From the NCBI GenBank assembly GCA_024811115.1, contig JAKOGH010000042.1, forward strand, positions 558,001-622,000: DNA of 64,000 nt. Direction: 5' to 3'. The DNA is from Terana coerulea (taxonomy: Eukaryota > Basidiomycota > Agaricomycetes > Polyporales > Phanerochaetaceae). Below the pieces are notes generated by a model. That model was not told the DNA's origin. It did not search any database and saw only the letters and a program-made list of their open reading frames with translations. Position numbers and translations under genes: made by a program. Positions 1-9,474 of this stretch are shown here, piece after piece (within the stretch, counting starts at the first letter, position 1; every line of letters begins with the position of its first letter).

Positions 1-900
1 GACGCAGGCGTTTGCAGGGCGCCATAATACAACGTGGACTTCTCGAGCGACCTGCTGCCAATATCGAGTTGCACGAACTGCACGGAGGAGTTGATACTCG
101 CGAACAGCTGATGGACAAGTAGATTCATGGGTGCCTGCAGAGTTTACGGTAAACTTCGTGCAACTGTGGTGGCGCGGGAGCAGATTCACTTACCGTGGAA
201 GCTACGAACCGCGAAATCGTGTACGGTAAGCTTCCCAGGTGGTAGATAGAGCGCCTCAAGGAACTTCTCCGAGCTGCCACTTCAAGCAGCGCGAAGCTGT
301 AATGCGGGAACTACGAGTTTATGTGTGCCTATGAACGAGAGATGATATATGACAGATTCCAGGGGTAGCACGGCATGGCGGCTTCATGAACTGTGTTCGG
401 GCCAACGACGAACGGAACCGTGGCACGCGGGTGCACTAGCTTGACAACATTTGGATTCTTGCGGAGCAATATATAAGTTGGTTCGTCGCGACAGCGGGAA
501 CTCTACGCGCAGGTGTAGCTAAGGATGGCGCACCGTTATCCATGTATTTAACAAAGGGTATAAGGCTGTTCGAAGGCGGCGTGCTGGCCGTAGCCGAGAA
601 GACGGGTGAGGCCTTGGCTTCCGGGCGACCATTCCACAACATCTGAGGGTTTCGTCGAGGTTATAGCGTCGGAGATCGGGATGTTGGGTTGTGCGACAAG
701 GGGTGGAATGAATTGTGCAGCGAGGATATAGACAGCCGAATGGAAGCCGACCGTGATTCTCTTCTTCGTCGGGCCTGGTAGGTTGCTGGCCGGTGATAGT
801 AGTCGGTATAGCGCGGACAGGAGAGCAGTGTTGGCTGCTGTGCCGCCATAGTTCACAGATAGGTGTGGGATGCGAGAGAGAGTAACAAGGCGCAAAGGAC
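1..900 (-). other. Weak coding signal at the left edge, possibly a gene truncated by the window
   Basis: On the minus strand two open segments face each other across an intron-like gap: a GTAAGT donor near 198 and a CTGCAG acceptor near 145, with open frames on both sides that run off the window edge. Further upstream, minus-strand frames at about 548-916 and 436-642 are open for 70-120 codons. I could not chain these into one protein or match them to a family, and more than one frame is open. It could be the 3' part of a gene whose end lies outside the window, or a decayed gene. Confidence 0.25.
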
Positions 901-2811
901 TATTTGACGGCCGCATTCATACAGCCCCATGAGGTCGCAAGGCAGAGGTGGTTGGTCCTCGCCAGTGCAGATACCCATGCCGTGGATTGCTGAGGTTTAT
1001 GCAGCTGAGCAAAATCGTCCAGGGAAGAATACGCAAGTGCGTCAGGCCCAGTTCCCGGTGAAGATGAAGGAAGTGGGGAGAAGGGCGTGGAAGGCAAGAG
1101 GGCAAGCCAGCGGAGGACCAAATGCGAGCGGCTCGATCGATCGCACGGCGTTGTGGTTGAGCCACCTCCAATCGCGGGTCCTGTGTTCGACCTCGAACTT
1201 CGACCACCACCTGGCCTCTTCACCTCGCCGCTAGTGTCGCAGTACTTCAGACAGGTAGATGCGGTATTCTTCACCGGCACTAGGGGCTCTTGGGCTTCTC
1301 TGCCAACAGTGATTCACGCATTTATTCCTGCGTCGTTCGGTCTTCGAGTCTTGCCTCGCCAATTCTGGAGAGCTCACGCTCGGCCTGCTGACTCTTGGGG
1401 CCTCTTCTCTGGACGTCTTGTCACTCATTCACCACCTTCGGATGGTCGCACACTCAACGACGGCCGGTATATGGCGGGAATTTCGAGGGATAGGGGCGTT
1501 TACGGATGAAATTGCGCAGGCCGGGATTTAACGGTTGGATCGGCCTTTGGCGTTGCCTGTTGAGTCTCGCACATCTTCTGGCTCCCCCTGACTGGAGACA
1601 TCTTGGGCTTGACGATGAGGTACTTTCATGCCATCCCAAGGGGCTCTTCCCGAGACGGCAAAATTCCTCAAATCCAGCGAAATAATATGGCGTCCGCATA
1701 GGGAAGTAGAGCACATTTCGAGGACAACCATACTTTTGTCTTGATACAAGTCTCGCCTGAAACGCATCTTCGCCATTTTGGATAAGTCAGACTGTCCGCT
1801 GTGGCCTGAGGACGAAGCGGAGCCATGTTGCATTTGGTAAGGGTTTACCGTCTTGAATTTGCTTACGATGTTGACCAGAGTATGCAGGCATCCGGGACGA
1901 TTATTTCAGATACACCTCGCTGTCTCTGGCACATGCATTTCCGAATGGCTCTTGAAGTTGCCTTGCCATTCCCCCAAGTCACACTTGGCTCAGGTCACAT
2001 TCAGTCACACCATGTCATGCTACTTGTCACGCTGTCACGGATGGCTAGACATGGTGTGGAAATGATAGAGCAGTGTGAACTGGGGGAATCGGAAAGACGA
2101 CTTGAGGCTGTTCGATCGACGCAGTGACTAGATGTGCGTCCAGCATGGACAGTGACTCTGTATCATGGCACGGAGATGGTCGTATGGCCGCCATGAGGGG
2201 TCCGATCGCGTTCAATTTGCTTCCGCGTCGCACTCGCAACACCTCCAGGCAGCCCATCTGCAACGTCGCGCACATCAGCACTGTGGCTTTACTAGTGAAC
2301 GACTGGAACGCTACGTCTCCTATCGCCTTGCTGGCTGCGAGGGCCGACTGCGCGGCCTCTGGCCTCATGATTTCTGCTGTCTTGATACCGCCCGTCCTTC
2401 GCCAAACTTCTCGGTGTGCCCATCCCTTGGCAAGCTCGCTCCTGATAGCTTTGGCTCAAATAAGTCAGCAAGATTCGCCTCCCTCTTGCTGGTATGCCAG
2501 GAGCTATCGCAGCGAAGGCGTGAACGCGGTCGCGGCACGAGGAGCGGGGTCAATACACGTACAAAGTCTCGGTGTTCGACATCTCGGCGGCGACACGGTC
2601 GTGCCTCGCTCGCCTCGTTTGCCGCCTTGATTGACTTTTCCGTCTCCCGCCGCGTAACAATCGTCCAGCCCACCACCCTATATAATCCAGCCGATGTCTC
2701 AATATTTGGGGCCCCACGCTCTTCCTCGCTCGCCCAACCCTCGCCCACTGTGTGCGTATCTCAGCATTTGCGCTCCTCGCAGCTGGCAACCAGGCGGGCG
2801 CTGTGGCTGCA
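901..2811. other. No supported gene; mixed open frames
   Basis: Several frames stay open on both strands here, including a 303-codon plus-strand frame from 2165, but none shows a recognisable domain. The 303-codon frame is rich in Ser and Arg and overlaps other equally open frames. The only regulatory-looking element is a TATA box at 2679-2686. Confidence 0.4.
2679..2686 (+). promoter_or_regulatory. TATA box candidate
   Basis: TATATAAT preceded by a C-rich stretch, about 125 bases upstream of the ATG at 2812 and followed by CT-rich sequence typical of fungal 5' leaders. Seen directly; the assignment to the downstream small frame is inference. Confidence 0.4.
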
Positions 2812-3222
2812 ATGGTCATTGGCAAACTCGGCGAGGAAGAGTTCGACCCTCCTCCTCCTTACGTGGAAGACGACGAATATGACGAATACCTCTTCTACCC
2901 ATCTATCTCGCCGTATATTCTGTACCCAGTCAACCCGGATGACCACGGAGACGGTCATCTTTCCCACCTTGCTGCCAAGGCCGTTGATACTCGCCCGCAA
3001 TCGCTCTCGTCAGTTTCAACATGTGAATACGCGACACAGACCACGGAAGAGTGGGCAGTGCCACCTCCACCCATGACTGTACGCCATCTTCATTGCTTGT
3101 TCTTCTTCGCTGCTCACGCGTTTGCAGCCTTCTCCGATGCATTCACTCGTGTCGGAACGCGGTTTCTTAGAACTTGCTGCTTCGGATGGGTTGGAAGTGT
3201 TGGGGTACAGCAGGCTTTTTAG
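2812..3222 (+). CDS. Possible small acidic/proline protein, unrecognised
   Basis: An uninterrupted frame of 136 codons opens with ATG at 2812 and ends in TAG at 3222. The N-terminal third is strikingly acidic and aromatic, with a PPPPYVEDDEYDEY segment followed by several Tyr-Pro steps. The C-terminal half has a short hydrophobic stretch (LFFFAAHAFAAF). No family is recognised. A TATA box lies about 125 bases upstream and a CT-rich leader follows it, which favours a real transcript. The 3' end could be spliced, because a GTGAGT sits just after the stop near 3241. It may also be a chance frame; codon bias is the only other support. Confidence 0.35.
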   Translation: MVIGKLGEEEFDPPPPYVEDDEYDEYLFYPSISPYILYPVNPDDHGDGHLSHLAAKAVDTRPQSLSSVSTCEYATQTTEEWAVPPPPMTVRHLHCLFFFAAHAFAAFSDAFTRVGTRFLRTCCFGWVGSVGVQQAF

Positions 3223-4547
3223 GTCGGGATTGATATTGAAAGTGAGTTTGCGTGATCGTCGAACTTCGTGGTCTTGAAGATGTTGACTTCCTATCTCTTC
3301 CAGTCACGCAGGCTCAGTCGACACTTCGACGTTATCCGCCGCAAACTTCGAAAAATCCTGGAGTTCTTAAAGCTCAAACGTCGATGAAGTCGAACCAGTG
3401 TCTTCTCAAGCGTCGTGTCGTAAGGTTGCACCGTTCGCTCTCTTCGTGCTACGTTCATATCTTGTTCTTGGTTTACTTTCTCGTTGTCACACGTCGTCTT
3501 GCTCGTCTTGCTTTCTTGCTCGTCTTCTTGTATAGTCTTCTTGTATCTTGGTTGCACACCTAATGATCCCACCTACTACACTTTTATGATACATTCTATT
3601 GGATGACCATGTAATGAAGAATCAAAACAGTCAGAAAATGCCTGCTCTAACTGAGCGCCCCACAACGAATAAAAGAATGAAAGGAACATGCGATATAACG
3701 TCTGAAATTTGCCCTTCGTTGCTCTCAGTCAGCACCCATCAGCCGACGCGTACGCCTGGGAACGTACTCATTGTTCATTTGATGCTGTCGAGTACCCGAC
3801 TCGTAGTGTTCGTGTGGCTTCAAGTCGAAGGCTTGCTAGCTTGAGACTTGTGCCTCATGGCACAGAGATTCAGAGGAAGAAAGGGCTCGTCGTGCAGTCG
3901 TGCGGAGAGATGATCAAAGCGAGTCATTGAGGCAGCGGCGGGGGTCGGGAGCGCGACGTGTTGCTCCTCGGTTCGTCGTTCTGACCTGCCCTAAGCACCC
4001 ACGTGATACGCGTCTAATTAAGGTCGCGTTCTCGCTGAACTCCGAGGAGAATACATTCAATAACACATCATCCGTTACCATGAAAATGTAGTTAAAACAG
4101 TGCGCATAATCTGTGAAGATTATTTGCCTATATTTGAATTTAATTATGTAGACTGACATCAGCGCGAAACGCTGCATCCAATCCAAACGCGTACTAACTT
4201 AGACTGAGCCGTTGAGAACTGGTCGGAGACTCATAGTAAACTACTACAAAATTCCAACTATTACTTACCGCATGCTGAAGCGAAATTTTCCAAGCAAAGC
4301 CTGGAGTGATTCCTGTGCTCAGTATGCGCAGGGAACACGGTGCCTGCACGGCGCAGCCAGTGATTGGCTAGCCAAACCCTCGCGTAAGCGCCATGACATT
4401 CGCATCATTGCCAGTTTCGATGTTTTCATGCTCTCCCAAACCGTCATAGCCCACAGACCACGCCCCCATACTCCCTACCTCACGCAGCCCACGTAGAGTG
4501 GAGCACACTCAATTCATCACACACTACAAAAGGACTCCTTGTGGACG
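3223..4547. other. Intergenic, AT-richer, no gene seen
   Basis: Short frames only. The stretch 4020-4300 is clearly richer in A and T than the surroundings. No tRNA-like or repeat structure was noticed. Confidence 0.5.
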
Positions 4548-5671
4548 ATGAGCGAAACGACCAAGCTCACGAAGAAGCAGAAGAAAGCTCTCGCTTTCCG
4601 CGATCGCAAGGGCAAGGGCAAAGCGAAAGCGACGGACGACCGGGAAGAAAACGATGTTCCTGTCATGGAGGACCAGGATACTGCTGAGGCTGAAGTGGCG
4701 GATAGCCCTGTGGACAGTAAGAAGGGACGTGCGGCAGCGGATAACGGCCGTGGGCAAGTGGTGGAAGGCAAAAAGCGGAAACGCGAAGGGGAGGAGTCGG
4801 GCGTCGCTGTGCACGGGGAGAAAAGCAAAAAGAAGCAAAGGAAGGGTGCAGAGCAAGTGGTGTCTGCCGTGGCTGCGGGTGAGGGACAGGAAGAAGACGC
4901 GGCAGCAAAGAAAGAAGCAGCAGGAAAGGGCAAGGGCAAAGGGAAAGAGAGGCAACAGCGGCTCATTCTTTTCGTTGGTGAGCGTACAATTACTATTCGC
5001 TACGCCGCGTCCACTCAATATCGGATATGCAGGTAACTTGAAATATACCACGGGCAAGGAAGCGGTGCAAGCGCACTTCGCGCAATGTGGTGCGTCCTGT
5101 AGTAGTATGCGCATGTATTTGTGGCTAACTTCTGTACTGTAGACCCACCACCAAGTGTCCGTCTTATGACACCGAAGCCGTCCGCAGACAGTAGACCAAC
5201 TGCCAAGTCAAAAGGCTTCGCTTTCCTCAGAGTTCACTGCGAAGACCGGCCTTCAACAAGCTCTGAAGTTGCATCAGTCGCAGTTGGAGGGACGTATGAT
5301 TAATGTCGAACTAACAGCAGGTGGAGGTGGAAAGAGCGAGGGTAGGGTCACGAAGTTGAAGGAGAGAAACAAGGAGCTGCACGAGCAGCGGGTAAGTGTA
5401 ACGTCCCATCCATTCGAATAATAGTGCTGATGATGCAACATAGAAAAAGAAGCTGGAGAAAGGAAAGAATAAGGGCGATGATAGCAGTATCACTGTCATG
5501 GACCTGGAGAGGCCGCAACGTCACTCAGCTACTTCAGGCGTTGCCCACGTACCGTTGCAAAAGCGCACTTGGTCAATACCCGAGGAGGGTAACCAACCGA
5601 AGAAGAAAAGGGGTGCCAAGAGACCAGTCAAATCTCAGGGAACTGGTGTCAACGCTATACCTGTGGGTTGA
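4548..5671 (+). CDS. NOP6: Nop6-like RRM ribosome-biogenesis protein
   Basis: Nucleolar RNA-binding protein of the Nop6 type, which in yeast assists early 40S subunit assembly. Exons read as 4548-4977, 5033-5089, 5143-5391 and 5444-5671. The first about 140 residues are Lys/Glu-rich and disordered (KKQKKALAFRDRKGKGKAKA). The RRM then begins with RNP2 (LILFVGNL) and has RNP1 as KGFAFL..F. After it comes the basic helix typical of Nop6, with GGGGKSEGRVTKLKERNKEL continuing into KKKLEKGKNK. The C-terminus is basic. One extra base at about 5229 breaks the frame exactly inside RNP1; removing it joins KGFAFL to EFTAKTGLQQALKLH and the rest reads cleanly. That break is either a sequence error or real damage. 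The stop lies 135 bases from the 3' end of the opposing syntaxin gene. Confidence 0.8.
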
Positions 5672-5806
5672 TCTTTACGCACAGTTCGTGGAGGTTTGAG
5701 GGGTATCGCATGCCGCATACACTATTAACATTTCAGGGTTATATACTACGCATGTCCATGATCCTAAAAATAAGGTCTATATCGTCCTGACATGATCCCG
5801 TCATGT

Positions 5807-7157
5807 TTATGATACCAAGATAAAGATTAGGAACTAAGTGATATACAGTTAGCAGCTGGTCTCCGTTCAACAACCTAGGGTGACTTACAAAGACGATCAG
5901 CACACCAAACACCTTCAGCATCAACCATCTGTTGCTGGATATGCTAGCGTAGTATTTGAGGAGTTCGCGCTGAGCTCCGCTAACGTTCGACGCGATGTCG
6001 ACCGTGTCTGCATCGATACGTTGCACCGTCTCTCGCTGCTCTGCGACCATTTGTGCCAGCTGTGTGAAGATTTGGCCGAGCTCAGCGATTGTTGATTCGA
6101 TAGACTCGATTGCAGTTGAGCGGGATTGGATGTAGGAGTCCTATGCGCGTGTAAGCGAAATGGGTCAGGCTATAAGCATGGCACGTCACCTACCTGCTGC
6201 TCTACCAGCTGCATTTGCATGAAAGCGTCGCCATTTTGACCTGCCGTGCCTTCTTCTGCCGACCCCAAATCTAGTGCGAGGATATCTCCGTTCGATGGAG
6301 TCGCTGCACGACTTTTACCCTTCGGATCGAATCGTGACGCGCCCAAACTCGAGCCATCTCCCATAGGATCCTGTCGCTGAGTGTTGCCAAAGAGTAATGA
6401 GTCTAAATATATAGTTAGCACGGCGGCCGTGGAGGTAAGCGCTAGACTTACTTGACGGTGCCTGGCTTGCAGCCGCAGAAGTAGAGTGCATGAACTGCTC
6501 AGTGCGGTCCTTAGACTCTTTCATGTTCTATTATCATCGTCAGTGTGCGCATATGAGAGTATAGTTACGATACTGACCTGTGTCCGTAGTTCCAGTACGT
6601 CTTTAAACGCCATACTTATGTCGGCCAGCTTGCTTTGGAGTAGCATCACTACGTTGTGCTGATGCTCGTCCACCTGCTTAGCTTCGGGAGACTTGGATCC
6701 AGGCTGAGCGGAGCGTTGTTTTACGGAAGACTGCAAGGAGGCTATCTGCTTGTTGAGGCTCGCAATGTCTTGCTTGATAATGTACGTCAGTTCCTGTGCA
6801 CGTCCGTAAGTTGAAGGCTCATGATGAGAGTGGATTGGCTGTGCATACGCTGATCTCCACTGGTCGGTCGTCGAATAAAGTCTTGCGCTTGGCGACTGTG
6901 TAAGGTCAGCGCGGGGAACTGCGCGAAACGTGTCCACACGTACGTTGCGCCAACTTGCCCAACTTGATAGTGGTACTGCTGATTTCCCTGCCTATGCCAG
7001 TGGCCATCCGCGTAAACTCTGACTTGCTGCTGCCTTCTCCTACGCGAGACTGCAGCAACCGCTGCTTCGCCTCTGATCCTCTGGTGGGCAGAGACGACCG
7101 GTTTCTTATTGACTCCACGCAAGCGCGGAATTCATTGGTGCGGTCCTGTATCGGCAT
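5807..7157 (-). CDS. SED5: Golgi syntaxin Sed5 (Qa-SNARE)
   Basis: Target SNARE for ER-to-Golgi and intra-Golgi vesicle fusion. The N-terminus MPIQDRTNEFRACVESIR is the conserved Sly1-binding peptide of syntaxin-5/Sed5. Next come the Habc-type helices (ELTYIIKQDIASLNKQIASLQ), a linker, and the SNARE helix containing VAEQRETVQRIDADTVDI, whose Gln is the zero-layer residue. The chain ends in one membrane anchor (LMLKVFGVLIVFFLIFILVS). Seven exons can be followed; the first three are 7157-6944, 6895-6849 and 6793 onward. The last intron (5888-5834) separates the anchor into two pieces and gives a TAA stop at 5807. All splice sites are GT..AG and no frame break was found. The architecture matches the family from end to end. 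Confidence 0.93.
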
Positions 7158-7625
7158 TCTGAGTGTCTTCCTGAGGAGAAATAGGTCACGGATTAAAAGG
7201 TAGATAGTACAATGCTGTCTTCAGGAGACGCAGCAGCGGGTAGGTGGAGGTTGTAGTCGACGTTCACAGCTAGCATCCAAGCGCCGACCGGGCAACGAGC
7301 GTCTACGGAAATTGCCGCGTGGCGTTCCTGAGTGAAGCGGCGCGTCCAGACGATGATGCGCTCTCGCTGGCGACTTGGAATTTCTATGCTCCTCTGACTC
7401 TCTACGTATAGATCACCGCCATCTGTGGTACGAAAGCGCATGAAAGGCTTGAGCTGTGCTACATCTGCATCTTTATATACGACCAGCATACCCCAACATC
7501 TGAAAAGGCGGCTAACCCCCAACACACGTGTAATTGGCCTTAAAACCGCGACAAGCAGCCAGCTCTCCAGCTTCATCCTCTCCCGTTCTCCTACCACTCG
7601 AGTCGTCAAGCCCTCCAACTTCGAA
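7158..7625. other. Divergent promoter region of SED5 and GPD1
   Basis: 468 bases separate the two start codons. A minus-strand frame covers 7193-7618 (141 codons), and the plus-strand frame of the dehydrogenase is open from an upstream ATG at 7440. Neither is confirmed. CT-rich sequence precedes the ATG at 7626. Confidence 0.5.
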
Positions 7626-9116
7626 ATGCCCGAATCTCCCCATCTTCCTGCGCATCAGGCGAAGGTGCTCGTCTTTGGTGCCGGAAACTTTGGTAGCTGT
7701 CTGGCCGACCATCTGGGAGACTCCTCACACAATGTGTTCATGTGGTCGCGGTCAGCGAGCTTAGTGGAGCACTTTAATCTGCACCACCGAAATCCGGAGT
7801 TTCTGCAGGACCACACATTTCCGGAATGTATCAAGGCCATCGGGCCTGACTTTCCGTCCACTGAACTCATTCGAAGCATGGACGTGTTACTCTTTGCTAT
7901 CCCTACGCAAGGTGTCAGGTATGCTTAACACCTCCCATATCTCTTATTATTTATTATATTTAATCGTCTTCACACTCGTAGAGAAACACTCACTGCTTTG
8001 AAGCCAACACTGGATCTCAGTCACCTACCTCTATTCATCTTTGTGAACAAGGGTGTTGAAATTGGGACTCGCGCTCTCACGCTGGATATAATTGCTGATA
8101 CATGCGGCCCAAAAGTTGCGAAGGTCGCAACTTTCATTGTGAGCTCCTCCGCGATTGAGGGAATTCTGCCGATCTTACAATGAAATACGGTTCCTAGTCT
8201 GGACCGTCATTCGCGAAAGAAAGTGAGTGCGATAAACGGTCCATCGCGTAGTACTGATAGTAGGCAGTTGTGAAAAGACAACCAACATCAGTTTCGGTCG
8301 CTTCTTTGTCACAAGAACATGCAGAGAAGGCGTCGGACGTATTCCATCAGCCTTGGTTCCGGTGGTACGGAAATCACCACATACCTGCGCTTTGTTGCCG
8401 CTCACGGTTCTGCGCACAGTTACACGGGAGACGATCCCGTAGGGGTCGAATTGGCGGGCGCGTTGAAGAATGTATACGCTATCGCGGCTGGAATGGCGGA
8501 TGGCCTTGGGTTCGAGAACAACACCAGAGCAAGTGAGTTCAGTGGGTCCTTGAGTTATAGTTGTGTGTTGACTGGTTGAAGTGTTGATCACCAGAGGTCT
8601 CGCTGAAATGACACGTATAGGGACCGCTTATGGCGCGTCTCCTCTCACGTTCTTGTCCTTGGCTGGTGTAGGAGATCTGTTTCTAACCTGCAGTTCCTCC
8701 GCGAGTCGAAATTACACAGTAGGCCACCGACTCGGGAAGGGAGAGACACTTAAGGACATTATTGAGACGTTGGGCAGCGTGGCAGAGGGAGTCACGACCG
8801 CGAAAGGGCTCAAAGAAATGATCGACGACTTGGGCGTGACCGCGCCCATTGCTACTGCTGTGCGTGTGATGATACATTGCTCTTTAGCTAAGATAGCTGA
8901 TGCAACTCTGATTTTCGTAGGTGTACGAGGTGCTACACGAAGGTACGATGAACTTTCTTCATCATGACCTATGCGCTGATACTACACTTTGTAGGCAAAG
9001 CTGTCTCTGAGAGAGCCAAGGACTTGATGTCGTTGCCACCGATGCAAGAACTGGATCTTCCTGAAGCTGGGAAACCTGCGCACAAGCTGATGAAGAAGTT
9101 AGGCATAGTAGCGTGA
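7626..9116 (+). CDS. GPD1: Glycerol-3-phosphate dehydrogenase (NAD+)
   Basis: Converts dihydroxyacetone phosphate and NADH to glycerol-3-phosphate, feeding glycerol and lipid synthesis and redox balance. The Rossmann motif is [11 protein letters not shown] at residues 12-22. Then follow [10 protein letters not shown], the SGPSFAKE loop, the substrate-binding block [20 protein letters not shown] with its conserved Lys, and [13 protein letters not shown]. Eight exons: 7626-7918, 7982-8138, 8198-8222, 8268-8364, 8420-8532, 8582-8859, 8921-8942 and 8995-9116. The third (25 bases) and seventh (22 bases) are microexons, needed to give SGPSFAKE and VYEVLHEG. The same frame is open upstream to an ATG at 7440, giving a basic, Ser/Thr-rich 62-residue extension with almost no acidic residue. 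I chose 7626 because it matches the cytosolic form. Confidence 0.93.
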
Positions 9117-9474
9117 CCAGTTTAGCGTAGCCTCACTGCACGTAATATTTGATATGCTTGTCTGGGCTAAATGAGCGTCACGACGGAATGAGCGGAGGCA
9201 GACGGCGACTGAACTCTGCACTTGCCTTTTGCAGGTGATTATCGCGTGTCCGATCGGGCGTTTCGGCGGGTGCACGTATGCAGGCGCTCGCGAACTGCCG
9301 AAAATTTCGTGGCTGCCGATGCAGCCAGCGCGAGCGGTCCTCTGGCCGACATCTCCTGAGCTCTCCTTTACCTCAAAACGCCCGAGGTTTGCCTCGCTTT
9401 GTCTCCGTCGTCGTGTCCGCCAGCTCACGTCGACATTTCCAGTTATTTCTTGGTCCGCTGTCCGTCTGCAAAAC
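9117..9474. other. Intergenic gap between GPD1 and the CCCH gene
   Basis: 358 bases. Open frames on both strands here have no recognisable domain. The part just before 9475 is C/T-rich, as expected for a 5' leader. Confidence 0.5.

Noticed and set aside
2165..3076. 303-codon plus-strand open frame
   Set aside because: It is Ser/Arg-rich with no domain, and overlaps several other open frames, including the more gene-like frame at 2812-3222.
7193..7618. 141-codon minus-strand frame in the SED5/GPD1 gap
   Set aside because: It covers almost the whole divergent promoter of two well-supported genes and has no recognisable domain.
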